A DNA stretch of 64,000 bases from Thioalkalivibrio sp. ALE31 (GCF_000377405.1 NZ_KB905022.1:124001-188000); one strand, 5' to 3'. Positions 49,801 to 58,423 are shown, numbered from the stretch's first letter. Notes: generated from the sequence alone by a model not told the origin. Numbers and translations: made by a program.

Positions 49801-49940
49801 CCATGGGGCTGGTGATCGCCAGCGGCATGGCGATTGGCACGCTGTTCACCCTGTTTGTGGTGCCGGCCATCTACCTCTACCTGGCCCGTGATCACCAGGC
49901 GGCCAGCGGCGCCGAGCCCGCTGCGGACGCCGCTTCCTGA
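46842..49940 (+). CDS. RND efflux transporter (HAE-1-like)
   Basis: A 1032-residue inner-membrane pump with 12 helices in two repeats. It starts MRFTDIFIQKPVLATVVSLF. The proton-relay aspartates are the DD of AIGIVVDDAIIMLENISRH in TM4. The second half has GLLTLIGLIAKHGILIVEFAN. It follows the adaptor by 13 bases. Substrate unknown; probably drugs, dyes or lipophilic compounds. Confidence 0.95.
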   Translation: MRFTDIFIQKPVLATVVSLFILLFGVRAVFDLNVRQFPEVQNAVVTISTAYIGADADLVQGFITTPMEREVAEAEGIDYLVSTSRAGISIVEAHLELDYDPNEALTQISAQVDKIRSDLPAEAEDPVVDLSVGQDVAAMYMSFYSERLSNNQTTDYLIREVQPELATVNGVQRAEILGAQSFAMRAWLDADRMASFGVTGRDVREALERNNVLSAVGQTRGSMVGLDLTADTDLQRPEEFEQLILFETDGDLVRLGDVAEVELGSESYDTSVRFNGQAATFVGIELAPDANALDVIAEVRDVFDERILPRLPSGLEGEIVYDSTDYIQSAIDEVLLTIGLALAIVLVVIYLFLGSLRSVLIPAVAVPLSLVGTFMLMLLMGFSLNLLTLLAMVLAIGIVVDDAIIMLENISRHIEEGMSRMDAAIQGARELAWPIVAMSTTLVAVFLPLGFIGGLTGTLFIEFAFTLAATVVISGIVAITLSPMMCSKILRDGAVERRGRIESWLDARFESLQGRYRRRLHGALNDRFTIAVFGAIVLVSCYFLFVTSQSELEPPEDQGFAFSIMEGDAYMGLDWLERNTALTDRFFDEIPELENIFIVNGFGGGPGIAGASNQALGGFVLAPWDQRERDTETILEEELQPRLDRIPALEVFAIQPPQLPTPGDGAPVSVVLGSTGSFEELEQFADEIVGRAMETGRFIFMDTDLDFDQPQVDLKIDRERAAQLGIDMATLNADLATMLSGGFAGRFAMENRSYRVIPQVQRSERLNPEQLEELFTRTRDGEPIPLSSIVTLEETVTPRSLKRFQQLNAVTLSGVPRPGVTLGEALDIIDEIAAEVLPPDVSVDYAGQSRQLKAEGGDLVVTFFFALLVIFLVLAAQFESFRDPLIILTTVPMSIAGALIFISLGVTSLNIYTQVGLLTLIGLIAKHGILIVEFANQLQRQGRSLRQAIEEAASLRLRPILMTTTATVVAMVPLLMAAGAGAGSRFAMGLVIASGMAIGTLFTLFVVPAIYLYLARDHQAASGAEPAADAAS

Positions 49941-49949
49941 AGCCGTCCG

Positions 49950-49969
49950 CCCCGACCCGGGCGTCGGGG
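49950..49969 (+). terminator. Hairpin after the RND transporter gene
   Basis: CCCCGAC (49950-49956) pairs with GTCGGGG (49963-49969). No T-run follows, so it is a weak terminator candidate ahead of the carboxysome promoter region. Confidence 0.4.
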
Positions 49970-50129
49970 TCCGGGCGGTCGGTGAAGCCGTCTGTGCAAT
50001 CCGTCGCGACAAAGGCATGCACGGACTACGGTCTTGGACTACAATCGCAAACCGCATTGCGGCGCGAGCGACGGATTGAGGTCTGGCCGCGCCGCTGCGA
50101 ACCGAACCCCCGCCGGTCAGCGGCCCTCC

Positions 50130-50254
50130 CGCTGCCCGGCTTTTATATAAACGATAGTCTATTGGTCGTATCTAGATTATTTATTTGTTATTAGTGATTG
50201 CCCTCCCTAATCTAGTCGACCGTCACGATTAACCAACGCGTAGGAGAAAGCCAC
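50130..50254 (+). promoter_or_regulatory. AT-rich promoter/regulator region of the cbb-cso operon
   Basis: After a GC-rich stretch (49970-50130 with no gene), the DNA turns AT-rich over 50140-50200, just before cbbL. CTAGATTA (50172-50179) and TAATCTAG (50208-50215) form an 8-bp inverted repeat, and several T-N11-A pairs suit LysR-type (CbbR) binding. AGGAGA lies 9 bases before the cbbL ATG. The exact promoter boxes cannot be fixed by eye. Confidence 0.6.
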
Positions 50255-51676
50255 ATGGCCGCCAAGAAGTACTCCGCGGGTGTCAAGGATTACCGCGAAA
50301 CATACTGGATGCCGGAATACATGCCGCTGGATACCGATCTGCTGGCATGTTTCAAGATCACCCCGCAGCCGGGCATCGACCGCGAAGAAGCGGCAGCCGC
50401 TGTGGCGGCCGAGTCGTCCACCGGTACCTGGACCACGGTGTGGACCGACCTCCTGACCGACATGGATTACTACAAGGGTCGGGCGTACATGATCGAGGAC
50501 GTCCCGGGTGACGACGAGTCCTTCTACGCGTTCATCGCCTACCCGATCGACCTCTTCGAAGAAGGCTCGATGGTGAACGTGTTCACCTCGCTGGTCGGCA
50601 ACGTGTTCGGCTTCAAGGCCATTCGTGCCCTGCGCCTGGAAGACGTGCGCTTCCCGATGGCCTACGTGAAGACCTGTGGTGGTCCGCCTTCCGGTATCCA
50701 GGTCGAGCGCGACAAGATGAACAAGTACGGTCGTCCGCTGCTGGGCTGCACCATCAAGCCGAAGCTGGGTCTGTCCGCGAAGAACTACGGCCGTGCCGTG
50801 TACGAGTGCCTGCGTGGCGGCCTCGACTTCACCAAGGACGACGAGAACATCAACTCGCAGCCGTTCATGCGCTGGCGTGATCGTTTCGAGTTCGTGCAGG
50901 AAGCGACCGAAAAGGCCGAAGCCGAAACCGGCGAGCGCAAGGGTCACTACCTGAACGTCACCGCGCCGACCCCGGAAGAGATGTACAAGCGTGCCGAGTT
51001 CGCCAAGGAGATTGGCGCGCCGATCATCATGCACGACTACATCACCGGCGGCTTCTGCGCCAACACCGGCCTGGCCAACTGGTGCCGCGACAACGGCATG
51101 CTGCTGCACATCCACCGTGCCATGCACGCGGTGCTCGACCGCCATCCCAAGCACGGTATCCACTTCCGTGTGCTGGCCAAGATCCTGCGTCTGTCCGGTG
51201 GTGACCACCTGCACACCGGTACCGTGGTCGGCAAGCTGGAAGGTGACCGCGCCGCGACTCTGGGCTGGATCGACCTGCTGCGCGAATCCTTCGTGCCGGA
51301 AGACCGCTCGCGCGGCATCTTCTTCGATCAGGACTGGGGCTCCATGCCGGGCGTGTTCGCCGTGGCCTCCGGTGGTATCCACGTCTGGCACATGCCGGCC
51401 CTGGTCTCCATCTTCGGCGACGACTCCGTGCTGCAGTTCGGTGGCGGTACGCTGGGTCACCCGTGGGGCAACGCCCCGGGTGCGACGGCCAACCGCGTTG
51501 CGCTGGAAGCCTGTGTGCAGGCGCGTAACGAAGGTCGCGAGATCGAAAAGGAAGGCAAGGAGATCCTCACCCAGGCCGCCCAGCACAGCCCCGAGCTGAA
51601 GGTGGCGATGGAAACCTGGAAGGAGATCAAGTTCGAGTTCGATACCGTCGACAAGCTGGATACCCAGCACAAGTGA
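50255..51676 (+). CDS. cbbL: RuBisCO large subunit, form IA
   Basis: The catalytic large subunit, 473 residues, which fixes CO2 on ribulose-1,5-bisphosphate. Catalytic lysines are in [11 protein letters not shown]; the carbamylated lysine (about K194) is in [16 protein letters not shown]. Loop 6 and the C-terminal region are intact. The sequence is of the IA(c) type that goes with carboxysomes. A good AGGAGA site fixes the start. First gene of the operon. Confidence 0.99.
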   Translation: MAAKKYSAGVKDYRETYWMPEYMPLDTDLLACFKITPQPGIDREEAAAAVAAESSTGTWTTVWTDLLTDMDYYKGRAYMIEDVPGDDESFYAFIAYPIDLFEEGSMVNVFTSLVGNVFGFKAIRALRLEDVRFPMAYVKTCGGPPSGIQVERDKMNKYGRPLLGCTIKPKLGLSAKNYGRAVYECLRGGLDFTKDDENINSQPFMRWRDRFEFVQEATEKAEAETGERKGHYLNVTAPTPEEMYKRAEFAKEIGAPIIMHDYITGGFCANTGLANWCRDNGMLLHIHRAMHAVLDRHPKHGIHFRVLAKILRLSGGDHLHTGTVVGKLEGDRAATLGWIDLLRESFVPEDRSRGIFFDQDWGSMPGVFAVASGGIHVWHMPALVSIFGDDSVLQFGGGTLGHPWGNAPGATANRVALEACVQARNEGREIEKEGKEILTQAAQHSPELKVAMETWKEIKFEFDTVDKLDTQHK

Positions 51677-51684
51677 TCGCCCGA

Positions 51685-51713
51685 GTGCGGGCGGCCTGAC
51701 GGGTCGCCCGCAC
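51685..51713 (+). promoter_or_regulatory. Intercistronic hairpin between cbbL and cbbS
   Basis: GTGCGGGCG (51685-51693) pairs perfectly with CGCCCGCAC (51705-51713), without a T-run. It lies 9 bases after the cbbL stop and probably shapes transcript stability or read-through. Confidence 0.65.
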
Positions 51714-51744
51714 CCTGACAGAACAAGAGCATAGGATTACCGAC

Positions 51745-52077
51745 ATGTCCGATATTCAGAACTTCAAGCCGGTACAGAAGTACGAGACCTTCTCCTACCT
51801 GCCCGAGATGAACGCCGATCAGGTGCGCAAGCAGATTGAATACTGCCTCGCCCAGGGCTGGAACCCGGCGGTGGAATATTCCGAGAAGGAAAACGCCATG
51901 TCCCATTACTGGTACATGTGGAAACTGCCGTTTTTCGGCGAACAGTCCGTGGAAGCGGTCCTTCAGGAAATCGAAGAATGCCGCCGCTCCAACCCGGGCA
52001 TGATGGTTCGCTTCATCGCCTACGATAACTACGCCCAGAGTCAGGGCATGGCCTTCGTGGTCGACCGCGGTCGTTAA
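51745..52077 (+). CDS. cbbS: RuBisCO small subunit
   Basis: A 110-residue form IA small subunit. It contains [20 protein letters not shown] and the conserved [13 protein letters not shown]. It completes the L8S8 holoenzyme and offers part of the surface bound by the CsoS2 N-terminal repeats. 68 bases after cbbL. Confidence 0.98.
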   Translation: MSDIQNFKPVQKYETFSYLPEMNADQVRKQIEYCLAQGWNPAVEYSEKENAMSHYWYMWKLPFFGEQSVEAVLQEIEECRRSNPGMMVRFIAYDNYAQSQGMAFVVDRGR

Positions 52078-52092
52078 GAGAGGCCCCGGTGC

Positions 52093-52120
52093 CTGCCGGG
52101 CCCGGTTGCGGGCCCGGCAG
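52093..52120 (+). promoter_or_regulatory. Strong hairpin between cbbS and csoS2
   Basis: CTGCCGGGCCC (52093-52103) and GGGCCCGGCAG (52110-52120) pair perfectly around a 6-base loop. With no T-run it is more likely a 3'-end stabiliser or partial block, leaving cbbLS mRNA in excess over the shell genes. Confidence 0.7.
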
Positions 52121-52170
52121 TTCAGTTCAGCGTTATTTACCGTTGCTGCCGCCAACTGTAAGGAAGTGCC

Positions 52171-55100
52171 ATGAGTAATCCGACATCTGCGTCTGAAGGT
52201 CTCTCGGGGCGCGAACGTGCCCTGGAACGGCGCAAGGCCATGTCTCGTAATGGCAAGGCTGCCGTGAAGTCGACCGGCCAAAACAAGGGGAACAGCCGTT
52301 CCGCCGCGGCTGCGCAACAGGCGCGCCAGGCGAAAGCGGAACCCGCCCCGGCACCCCAGGCGCGGGAGCCGGAGACGCACTCCAGCGAATCGTCGTCGCC
52401 GGTCTCCTTCGAGACCCGCGACACCACCCCCGAGCGCCGCCCCGAGCCGGGCGCGCACGCGGGTGCCTCCAACGGCCGCCAGGCCGCCCTCGAGCGCCGC
52501 CAGAAGATGGCGCGCCAGGGCAAGAAGGCCGTAGGCCGCACCAACACGCGAGCGCAGGTATCCGGCGGCATGGCCCGCGCCGGCGCCGAGCGTTCGCGCC
52601 AGCTCGACGCACTGGCCCAGTCGCAGAACGTCGAGGTCGACTGCTCGAACATGAGCGGTCGCGAGATTTGCCGCCTGCGCCGCCAGGCCCTGTCGACCGA
52701 CGGCAAGAAGGCCGTGGCGCCGGAGCCCCGGCGGGAAGACCGCATCAAGGGCACCGAGCCGACCGCGTCCGAGCGCAGCGATGCGAAGAAAGACTGCGGC
52801 TGCGGTTGCAAGGGCGAGAAGTCCGGGCGTGAAGAGGCCCGCGACACGGCCCCGTCCCAGGAGAACGCCGTGGTCGAGAGCGGTCTCGATCAGCTGTGCG
52901 ACAAGGTCGAGTCCGGAGGCGAGGCCGCCGGTCCGCACCCGATGATCTCCGAGGTCCGTGCGATCTGCATGGCCCGCCGCGATGCCATGGCGCAGAACGG
53001 CAAACAGGCCCTGCGCCGCCGCTTCAAGAGTGGCCAGGCCCGTGGCGCGCTGCCGCAGGAAGGTGCCTGGAAGGCCGCCAAGCGCAAGGGTATGTCCACG
53101 CGCGAAGTGGCGCGCCAGCGGCGCGAGGAACTCTGCAAGCTGGGGCGTGGCTCCTCCGAGCCGGGCCGCCCCTGCGGACGTCCGCGTCCGGCGGAGGGCG
53201 ACGCGCCCCCGAAGGTCGAGGAAGGCACCACGCTGGCCGGCAGCCACGTGAGCGGCACCCAGGTGGAGCGTACCTCCCATGTGACCGGCACCGAGGCGGG
53301 CAGCTGCTCGTCGATCACCGGCACCGAGTACCTGGGCCTGGAGCACTACGAGCGCTACTGCGGCGTGCGCCCGGCGGGCAATCCGCCCAAGGTCGGCACC
53401 TCGCATACCTCCCATGGCCAATCCGTGAGTGGGACCGAGGTCGGGCGTTCGACCCGCGTAACGGGTGACGAGCGGGGTTCCTGCGAGACGATCACCGGTA
53501 CCGAATACCTCAGTACCGAGCAGTACGAAGGCTTCTGCGGCACCCGGCCGCAGGCGGGTCCGGCGCGCACCAGCGTGATGCTGACGCGGCATGGTGAAGG
53601 CGTGTCGGGGACGTCGGTCGGACGCAGCCCCAAGGTGACCGGCGACGAATCCGGGTCCTGCCGTGACGTGACCGGTACCGAGTACCTGAACACCGCCGCC
53701 AGCGAGGTGCCCTGCAATACGGGAAAGCCGAACGGAGCGCCGATGAAGGTCGGCGTCATGCATACCCTTCGCGGTCGTGAACTGACCGGTACCGAAGTCG
53801 GGCGCTCCGTCCACGTCACGGGTGACGAGTACGGCAGCTGCAAGCCGGTCACCGGAACCGAATATCTTGGCACCGAGCAGTTCCAGGGCTTTTGTGGCAC
53901 CCGCCCGGAGCCGACACCGGCGAAGGTGCAGGAGTCGCATACCATGGAAGATCAGAGCGTGACTGGCGTGGCCGTGGGCCGCAGCCCCAAGGTCACCGGC
54001 GACGAGAGCGGCTCCTGCGCTGCGCTGACCGGTACGCCGTACTACAACAAGTCCGATTTCGGGGATCTTTGTGATCGTCCCGGGGCCGGTGGTGTGCCCA
54101 AGGTCGGCGTGATGCATACCCTGCGCGGTCGCGAGGTGTCCGGTACCCAGGTGGATCATTCCATCCACGTCACCGGTGACGAGTACGGCGGCTGCAAGCC
54201 GATCACCGGCACCGAGTACGCCGGCTCCGAACATTATGACGCCTTCTGCGGCGGCCAGCGTCCGGATGCGGCGCCGGAAAAGGTGACGGTCGGCCGTACC
54301 TGGAACCAGCAGTCGGTGTCCGGGACGGCGGTGGGTCGTTCCGCCCGGGTGACGGGTGACGAATACGGTGCTTGCAAGCCGGTGAGCGGCACGGCCTACA
54401 TCGGTCCCGACCAGTACGACCAGTTCTGCGCGCCGCAGGACGGGCAGGTCGCCGAGACCCGCGTGGCGGAGCGTCATTCGACGCCGGCCCATCCGGTCTC
54501 CGGCAGCCAGCCGGGTTACGACGAACGCGTGACCGGTACCGAGCGCGGTGCCTGTCAGGATGTCTCGGGGGCCCCGTATGTGGGTGCCAACGAGTTTGCC
54601 CAGACCTGCGCCAGCGCGGCCGGCAGTCTGCATCCACGTCTGCGCCCGGAAGGGATGCAGGCTGCGGCTCCGGCTCAGCCGGCACCGCAGGCGGCGGAGC
54701 GTCCGATGCCGAACGCCGGGTTCAGCGTGGCGACGCCCGCCCGGTCGGCAGCGGAACGCCGCGAGCGCGTTACCGGCACTGCCTATGGCACGAGCGGGCG
54801 CCTGACCGGTTCGATCAACAAGGCCATGGGGCTGGTGTCCGGTACCGAGGAGTTCCGCTACAACGGCGGCCAGCAGGCCGTCGCGGCGGCCCCGGTCGAG
54901 GAAGGCCAGAAGGTCGGTGCCGACCGAGTGACCGTGAACGGCAGCAGCAATGGAGTCTCCATTACCGGCGATGACTGGCAGCGCGGCGACCGGGTGACCG
55001 GCACCGAGGGCTTTTCCACGCGCCGTAACGCGACCCAGAAGGGCAATCCGCGCGGCGAAGGCCGCAGTGCCTACGTGAATCGCGAACTCGAACGCAAGGA

Positions 55101-55185
55101 CGTGCCGCCGAGCAAGATCACGGGTTCCTCCGGGAACAGCGACGCCGGTTCCCTGGTGACGCTGTCCGGCGGGGCGCGCGGCTAA
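52171..55185 (+). CDS. csoS2: Carboxysome assembly scaffold CsoS2
   Basis: A 1004-residue, largely disordered scaffold that links RuBisCO to the shell. The N-terminal region has about five basic RuBisCO-binding repeats (e.g. RALERRKAMSRNGKAA near 13-28, AALERRQKMARQGKKA near 94, REICRLRRQALSTDGKKA near 166, AICMARRDAMAQNGKQA near 266, VARQRREELCKLG near 315). The middle region (about 356-815) has eight M-repeats with the pattern VTGDE-x-GSC...TGTEY and paired cysteines. The C-terminal shell anchor ends LVTLSGGARG. I saw no obvious slippery site for the two-form frameshift known in Halothiobacillus, but did not exclude one. Confidence 0.96.
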   Translation: MSNPTSASEGLSGRERALERRKAMSRNGKAAVKSTGQNKGNSRSAAAAQQARQAKAEPAPAPQAREPETHSSESSSPVSFETRDTTPERRPEPGAHAGASNGRQAALERRQKMARQGKKAVGRTNTRAQVSGGMARAGAERSRQLDALAQSQNVEVDCSNMSGREICRLRRQALSTDGKKAVAPEPRREDRIKGTEPTASERSDAKKDCGCGCKGEKSGREEARDTAPSQENAVVESGLDQLCDKVESGGEAAGPHPMISEVRAICMARRDAMAQNGKQALRRRFKSGQARGALPQEGAWKAAKRKGMSTREVARQRREELCKLGRGSSEPGRPCGRPRPAEGDAPPKVEEGTTLAGSHVSGTQVERTSHVTGTEAGSCSSITGTEYLGLEHYERYCGVRPAGNPPKVGTSHTSHGQSVSGTEVGRSTRVTGDERGSCETITGTEYLSTEQYEGFCGTRPQAGPARTSVMLTRHGEGVSGTSVGRSPKVTGDESGSCRDVTGTEYLNTAASEVPCNTGKPNGAPMKVGVMHTLRGRELTGTEVGRSVHVTGDEYGSCKPVTGTEYLGTEQFQGFCGTRPEPTPAKVQESHTMEDQSVTGVAVGRSPKVTGDESGSCAALTGTPYYNKSDFGDLCDRPGAGGVPKVGVMHTLRGREVSGTQVDHSIHVTGDEYGGCKPITGTEYAGSEHYDAFCGGQRPDAAPEKVTVGRTWNQQSVSGTAVGRSARVTGDEYGACKPVSGTAYIGPDQYDQFCAPQDGQVAETRVAERHSTPAHPVSGSQPGYDERVTGTERGACQDVSGAPYVGANEFAQTCASAAGSLHPRLRPEGMQAAAPAQPAPQAAERPMPNAGFSVATPARSAAERRERVTGTAYGTSGRLTGSINKAMGLVSGTEEFRYNGGQQAVAAAPVEEGQKVGADRVTVNGSSNGVSITGDDWQRGDRVTGTEGFSTRRNATQKGNPRGEGRSAYVNRELERKDVPPSKITGSSGNSDAGSLVTLSGGARG

Positions 55186-55209
55186 GGCCGGGCGAGGGCA
55201 CAGGACGCC

Positions 55210-56766
55210 ATGGTGCGAGGTCGTCGCAAGAACAGCAGCCCGGGCTCGCGGTTCGCGAAGTCCCGGGCGGTGGCTGCGCGCGCGGCGGCCCCGGCCCCGG
55301 CGGCACCGGTTTCCGCGGTGCCACCGGCGGCCCCTACCGGCTCGTCCGGTATGGAGGCGACCCGGGAGCTGCGGCCGGGCCATCCGCTGGCGGATGTGGC
55401 GATGAACGAGCGCCTGCATGCCTTCGAGCGGGGGTTCCGCGAGCGCTTTGCGCAGCTGGTGCCGGTCCTGAAGGAAGTGCACGCGCTGCAACACGAGCGC
55501 GACTTCGAGGAACGGGCCCAGGCGATTGTGCAGGAGCAGCTGGGTTACCGCCTGCCGGAGAAGGCGCTGGAAGATGCCTGGATCAACGACCTGGACACGC
55601 GGGAGCTGTACCTGCACGGGACGTTCGAACTGTTTGACCAGGTGGTGAACGAGTACTGGGCGGGTCGGGATGACCTGGTCGCGGAGGCGGAAAGCGCGAT
55701 CGCGTATTTCCTCGACTGCGACTTTCACGAGGTGGACATCTCGCCCTGTTCCGATGGCCGTCTGCTGGGCCTGCGGCGCTTCATCCTGCGCCTTCCGGAT
55801 CTGGCGGTACGGGTGAAGAGCTATGCCGGCGCGCAGTTCGACATCGAAGAGGATGTGCGCCACTGGACCAAGCGCGAGTTGCTGCGCTTCCGCGAGGGGC
55901 GGCCGACGACGGCCGATGTCCCCAGCCGCTATCTGAAGATCGCGGCCTACCACTACAGTGGCGCGGATCCGCTGCATCAGGGTTGCGCGGCGCACGGAAA
56001 CAGCGAACGCGACGCGGCCGATGGCGCGCTGCACCAGCTGCGCGCGTTTCGCCAGGCGATCGAGAACACCTACTGCTGTGGGGCCTCGGTGGACACGCTG
56101 CTGATTGGCGTGGATACGGATACGGATGCAGTGAAGATCCATATCCCAGATGCCGATACGCGCATGAGCCTCTACCGCTTCGTGGACAGCGCCGAGCTGT
56201 ACCGCGCGACGCAGGGGCTGGACGAACAGACGGCGTCGCTGCGGGTGTACCAGGCGATCCAGGATGCGATCCACCAGCAGGGCTGGGGACGCGGGAACGG
56301 GGCCCCGCACGAGGGCATGCTGCGACTGATCTCGCGACTGCTGCTGAACAATATTTCGCAGCTCGACTATGTGGCGCGTTACCACGGGGGGCACTACGCC
56401 GACGTGGGCCACCGGGAACGGGTGATCATCGTCGGCCAGGAGATCGAGGAGATGCAGGTGCGGAACTTCGCATACTTCGCGCACCTGGAGACGATGGAAG
56501 AGGGCTCCGAAGGTACGGACGTCGGGGTGAACAAGATTTTTCGGAAGTTGAATGTCGAGCGCGGCCTGCCGGTGCCGGTGGTGATTCATTACCGCTATGA
56601 CCGCAAGGTGCCGGGATCGCGGGAGCGGGTGGAGGCACGCTGCCGTCGCATCCGCGACCAGATCATGGATCGCTATCGCGACCTCGCCGAGAAGGGCCTG
56701 ATTGGCTGCCACATGGTGATCCGCGACAAGCGTAGCGGAAGCCGTCTGGAACCGCTGGCCGCCTGA
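55210..56766 (+). CDS. csoSCA: Carboxysome shell carbonic anhydrase CsoSCA
   Basis: A 518-residue beta-class-like carbonic anhydrase (CsoS3) that turns bicarbonate into CO2 inside the carboxysome. Zinc ligands fit C180 (DISPCSDGR), H262 (GCAAHGNSER) and one Cys of YCCGASV (289/290). The N-terminal 60 residues are basic and Ala/Pro-rich, the part that binds RuBisCO in related proteins. It starts 24 bases after csoS2. Confidence 0.96.
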   Translation: MVRGRRKNSSPGSRFAKSRAVAARAAAPAPAAPVSAVPPAAPTGSSGMEATRELRPGHPLADVAMNERLHAFERGFRERFAQLVPVLKEVHALQHERDFEERAQAIVQEQLGYRLPEKALEDAWINDLDTRELYLHGTFELFDQVVNEYWAGRDDLVAEAESAIAYFLDCDFHEVDISPCSDGRLLGLRRFILRLPDLAVRVKSYAGAQFDIEEDVRHWTKRELLRFREGRPTTADVPSRYLKIAAYHYSGADPLHQGCAAHGNSERDAADGALHQLRAFRQAIENTYCCGASVDTLLIGVDTDTDAVKIHIPDADTRMSLYRFVDSAELYRATQGLDEQTASLRVYQAIQDAIHQQGWGRGNGAPHEGMLRLISRLLLNNISQLDYVARYHGGHYADVGHRERVIIVGQEIEEMQVRNFAYFAHLETMEEGSEGTDVGVNKIFRKLNVERGLPVPVVIHYRYDRKVPGSRERVEARCRRIRDQIMDRYRDLAEKGLIGCHMVIRDKRSGSRLEPLAA

Positions 56767-56783
56767 CGCACACGGGAACGGGA

Positions 56784-57035
56784 ATGAAGATCTGCAAGGT
56801 TGAGAAGACGCTGGTTTCGACCAACCGCATCCGCGATCTGGGGCACCGGCCGTTGCTGGTGGTCCAGGAGAAGGCCGGTGGTCCGCGCACCGTCGCGGTG
56901 GACGCGGTCGGCTGCGTACCGGGTGACTGGGTGATCGTAGTCGGTAGCTCGGCGGCACGTGAGGCGGCCGGTGACAAGTCCTATCCCAGTGACGCGACGA
57001 TCGTCGGGATCATCGATTACTGGGAGGAGCAGTAG
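56784..57035 (+). CDS. csoS4A: Carboxysome shell vertex protein CsoS4A
   Basis: An 83-residue BMV-type pentamer that caps shell vertices. It begins MKICKVEKTLVSTNRIRDLG and has the pentamer pore region VGCVPGDWVIVVGSSAAR. It starts 17 bases after csoSCA and is followed by its paralogue. Confidence 0.96.
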   Translation: MKICKVEKTLVSTNRIRDLGHRPLLVVQEKAGGPRTVAVDAVGCVPGDWVIVVGSSAAREAAGDKSYPSDATIVGIIDYWEEQ

Positions 57036-57039
57036 CTCC

Positions 57040-57372
57040 ATGGAAATCATGCAGGTGCAGGACGAACTGGTGGTGACCCGTCGCGTGGACGGGCTCAAGA
57101 CCATGTCGCTGCGCGTGCTGGTGGACCAGAAAGGGGCCCTGAACGTGGCGGTGGACACCGTCGGGGCGCATCCGGGCAACTGGGTGTTCACCATCAGTGG
57201 CTCGGCCGCGCGCTACGCGCTGGACGACAACAGTATTCAGACCGATCTGACGATCGGCGGCATCATCGACCACTGGGACGATGGTGGAAAGAAGACGGAA
57301 GGGTCGAAGGACGAGGCAGGACGAGACCAGACCGATGCACAGCGCTCTGCTGGTTCCCGCAAGGCGGCGTGA
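57040..57372 (+). CDS. csoS4B: Carboxysome shell vertex protein CsoS4B with C-terminal extension
   Basis: A 110-residue paralogue of CsoS4A. Residues 1-80 form the normal fold (MEIMQVQDELVVTRRVDGLK; VGAHPGNWVFTISGSAAR). Residues 81-110 are an added hydrophilic tail (GGKKTEGSKDEAGRDQTDAQ and more), absent from CsoS4A and from usual CsoS4B proteins of about 80-85 residues. GGGAGGAGC precedes the ATG at 57040, 4 bases after csoS4A, fixing the start. Confidence 0.93.
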   Translation: MEIMQVQDELVVTRRVDGLKTMSLRVLVDQKGALNVAVDTVGAHPGNWVFTISGSAARYALDDNSIQTDLTIGGIIDHWDDGGKKTEGSKDEAGRDQTDAQRSAGSRKAA

Positions 57373-57413
57373 GCGTCATTTTTTGAAAAACTGTAACTCC
57401 AGGAGAGAAGACA

Positions 57414-57713
57414 ATGGCAACTGAACGTTTTGGTGTGGCGCTGGGCATGATCGAGACCCGTGGTCTGGTGCCGGCGATTGAAGCCGCGGATGCGATGACC
57501 AAGGCCTCCGAAGTGCGCCTGATCGGTCGTCAGTTCGTGGGCGGTGGCTACGTGACCGTGCTGGTCCGTGGCGAAACCGGTGCCGTGAACGCCGCCGTGC
57601 GCGCCGGTGCGGATTCCTGCGAGCGTGTGGGTGACGGCCTGGTGGCCGCGCACATCATCGCCCGCGTGCATTCCGAAGTGGAAAGCATCCTGCCCGAGCA
57701 GGTTGAAAAGTAA
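57414..57713 (+). CDS. csoS1C: Carboxysome shell hexamer protein CsoS1 (first copy)
   Basis: A 99-residue BMC-H protein forming hexameric shell tiles. ALGMIETRGLVPAIEAADAM and the pore loop RQFVGGGYVTVLVRG are standard. The letter is assigned by position, as in Halothiobacillus. CCAGGAGAG precedes the ATG. Nearly identical to the next two copies except at both ends (C-terminus SILPEQVEK). Confidence 0.95.
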   Translation: MATERFGVALGMIETRGLVPAIEAADAMTKASEVRLIGRQFVGGGYVTVLVRGETGAVNAAVRAGADSCERVGDGLVAAHIIARVHSEVESILPEQVEK

Positions 57714-57744
57714 TTCATCTGTAACGCTTGATAGGAGTTGAGTA

Positions 57745-58038
57745 ATGGCTAGCGAAAACTTTGGTGTGGCCCTCGGCATGATCGAGACCCGTGGTCTGGT
57801 GCCGGCGATCGAAGCCGCCGACGCGATGACCAAGGCCTCCGAGGTGCGCCTGATTGGTCGTCAGTTCGTGGGCGGTGGTTACGTGACCGTGCTGGTCCGT
57901 GGCGAAACCGGCGCCGTGAACGCCGCGGTGCGTGCCGGCGCGGATTCCTGCGAGCGCGTGGGTGACGGCCTGGTGGCCGCGCACATCATTGCTCGCGTCC
58001 ATTCCGAGGTGGAAAACATCCTCCCGGAAAAGCCGTAA
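57745..58038 (+). CDS. csoS1A: Carboxysome shell hexamer protein CsoS1 (second copy)
   Basis: A 97-residue BMC-H protein, nearly identical to the first copy from GVALGMIETRG onward and differing at the N-terminus (MASENF) and C-terminus (ILPEKP). It starts 31 bases after copy one. A terminator-like hairpin follows it. Confidence 0.95.
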   Translation: MASENFGVALGMIETRGLVPAIEAADAMTKASEVRLIGRQFVGGGYVTVLVRGETGAVNAAVRAGADSCERVGDGLVAAHIIARVHSEVENILPEKP

Positions 58039-58054
58039 CTCGCGGTAGTCGAAC

Positions 58055-58092
58055 GCCGTCGGGTCCCGGTTGGGGGTCCCGGCGGCTTTTTT
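58055..58092 (+). terminator. Terminator-like hairpin inside the cso operon, between csoS1 copies two and three
   Basis: GCCGTCGGGTCCC (58055-58067) and GGGTCCCGGCGGC (58074-58086) form a GC-rich stem with two imperfect positions, followed by TTTTTT at 58087-58092. This is the best rho-independent signal within the operon and ends only 16 bases before the next ATG, so it should act as a partial terminator. Confidence 0.8.
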
Positions 58093-58108
58093 CAAGAAGA
58101 GGTAGATG

Positions 58109-58423
58109 ATGGCTAGCGAAATTTCTGGTGTGGCCCTTGGCATGATCGAGACCCGCGGTCTGGTTCCGGCGATCGAGGCCGCGGATGCGATGACCAAGGC
58201 CTCCGAAGTGCGCCTGATCGGTCGTCAGTTTGTCGGCGGTGGCTACGTGACCGTGCTGGTCCGTGGCGAAACCGGTGCCGTGAACGCCGCCGTGCGTGCC
58301 GGTGCGGATTCCTGCGAACGCGTGGGTGACGGCCTGGTGGCCGCGCACATCATTGCGCGTGTGCATTCCGAAGTGGAAGGCATCCTGCCGACGGCCCCGA
58401 CCGCCAGCGGTTCGGCCAGCTGA
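58109..58423 (+). CDS. csoS1B: Carboxysome shell hexamer protein CsoS1 (third copy, longer tail)
   Basis: A 104-residue BMC-H protein. It matches the other copies through the core and has a longer tail (ILPTAPTASGSAS), like CsoS1B of Halothiobacillus. Two ATGs are in frame (58106, 58109); the second gives better spacing to AAGAGG and the MASE start shared with copy two. It lies behind the intra-operon terminator. Confidence 0.94.
   Translation: MASEISGVALGMIETRGLVPAIEAADAMTKASEVRLIGRQFVGGGYVTVLVRGETGAVNAAVRAGADSCERVGDGLVAAHIIARVHSEVEGILPTAPTASGSAS

Noticed and set aside
53220-54620. Direct repeats inside csoS2 as a mobile or CRISPR-like array
   Set aside because: They encode the M-repeats of the scaffold protein and are in frame throughout.
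51457-56958. A 5.5-kb open frame on the minus strand opposite csoS2 and csoSCA
   Set aside because: It is antisense to recognised carboxysome genes, arises from GC-rich codon third positions and has arginine/alanine-rich text with no domain.
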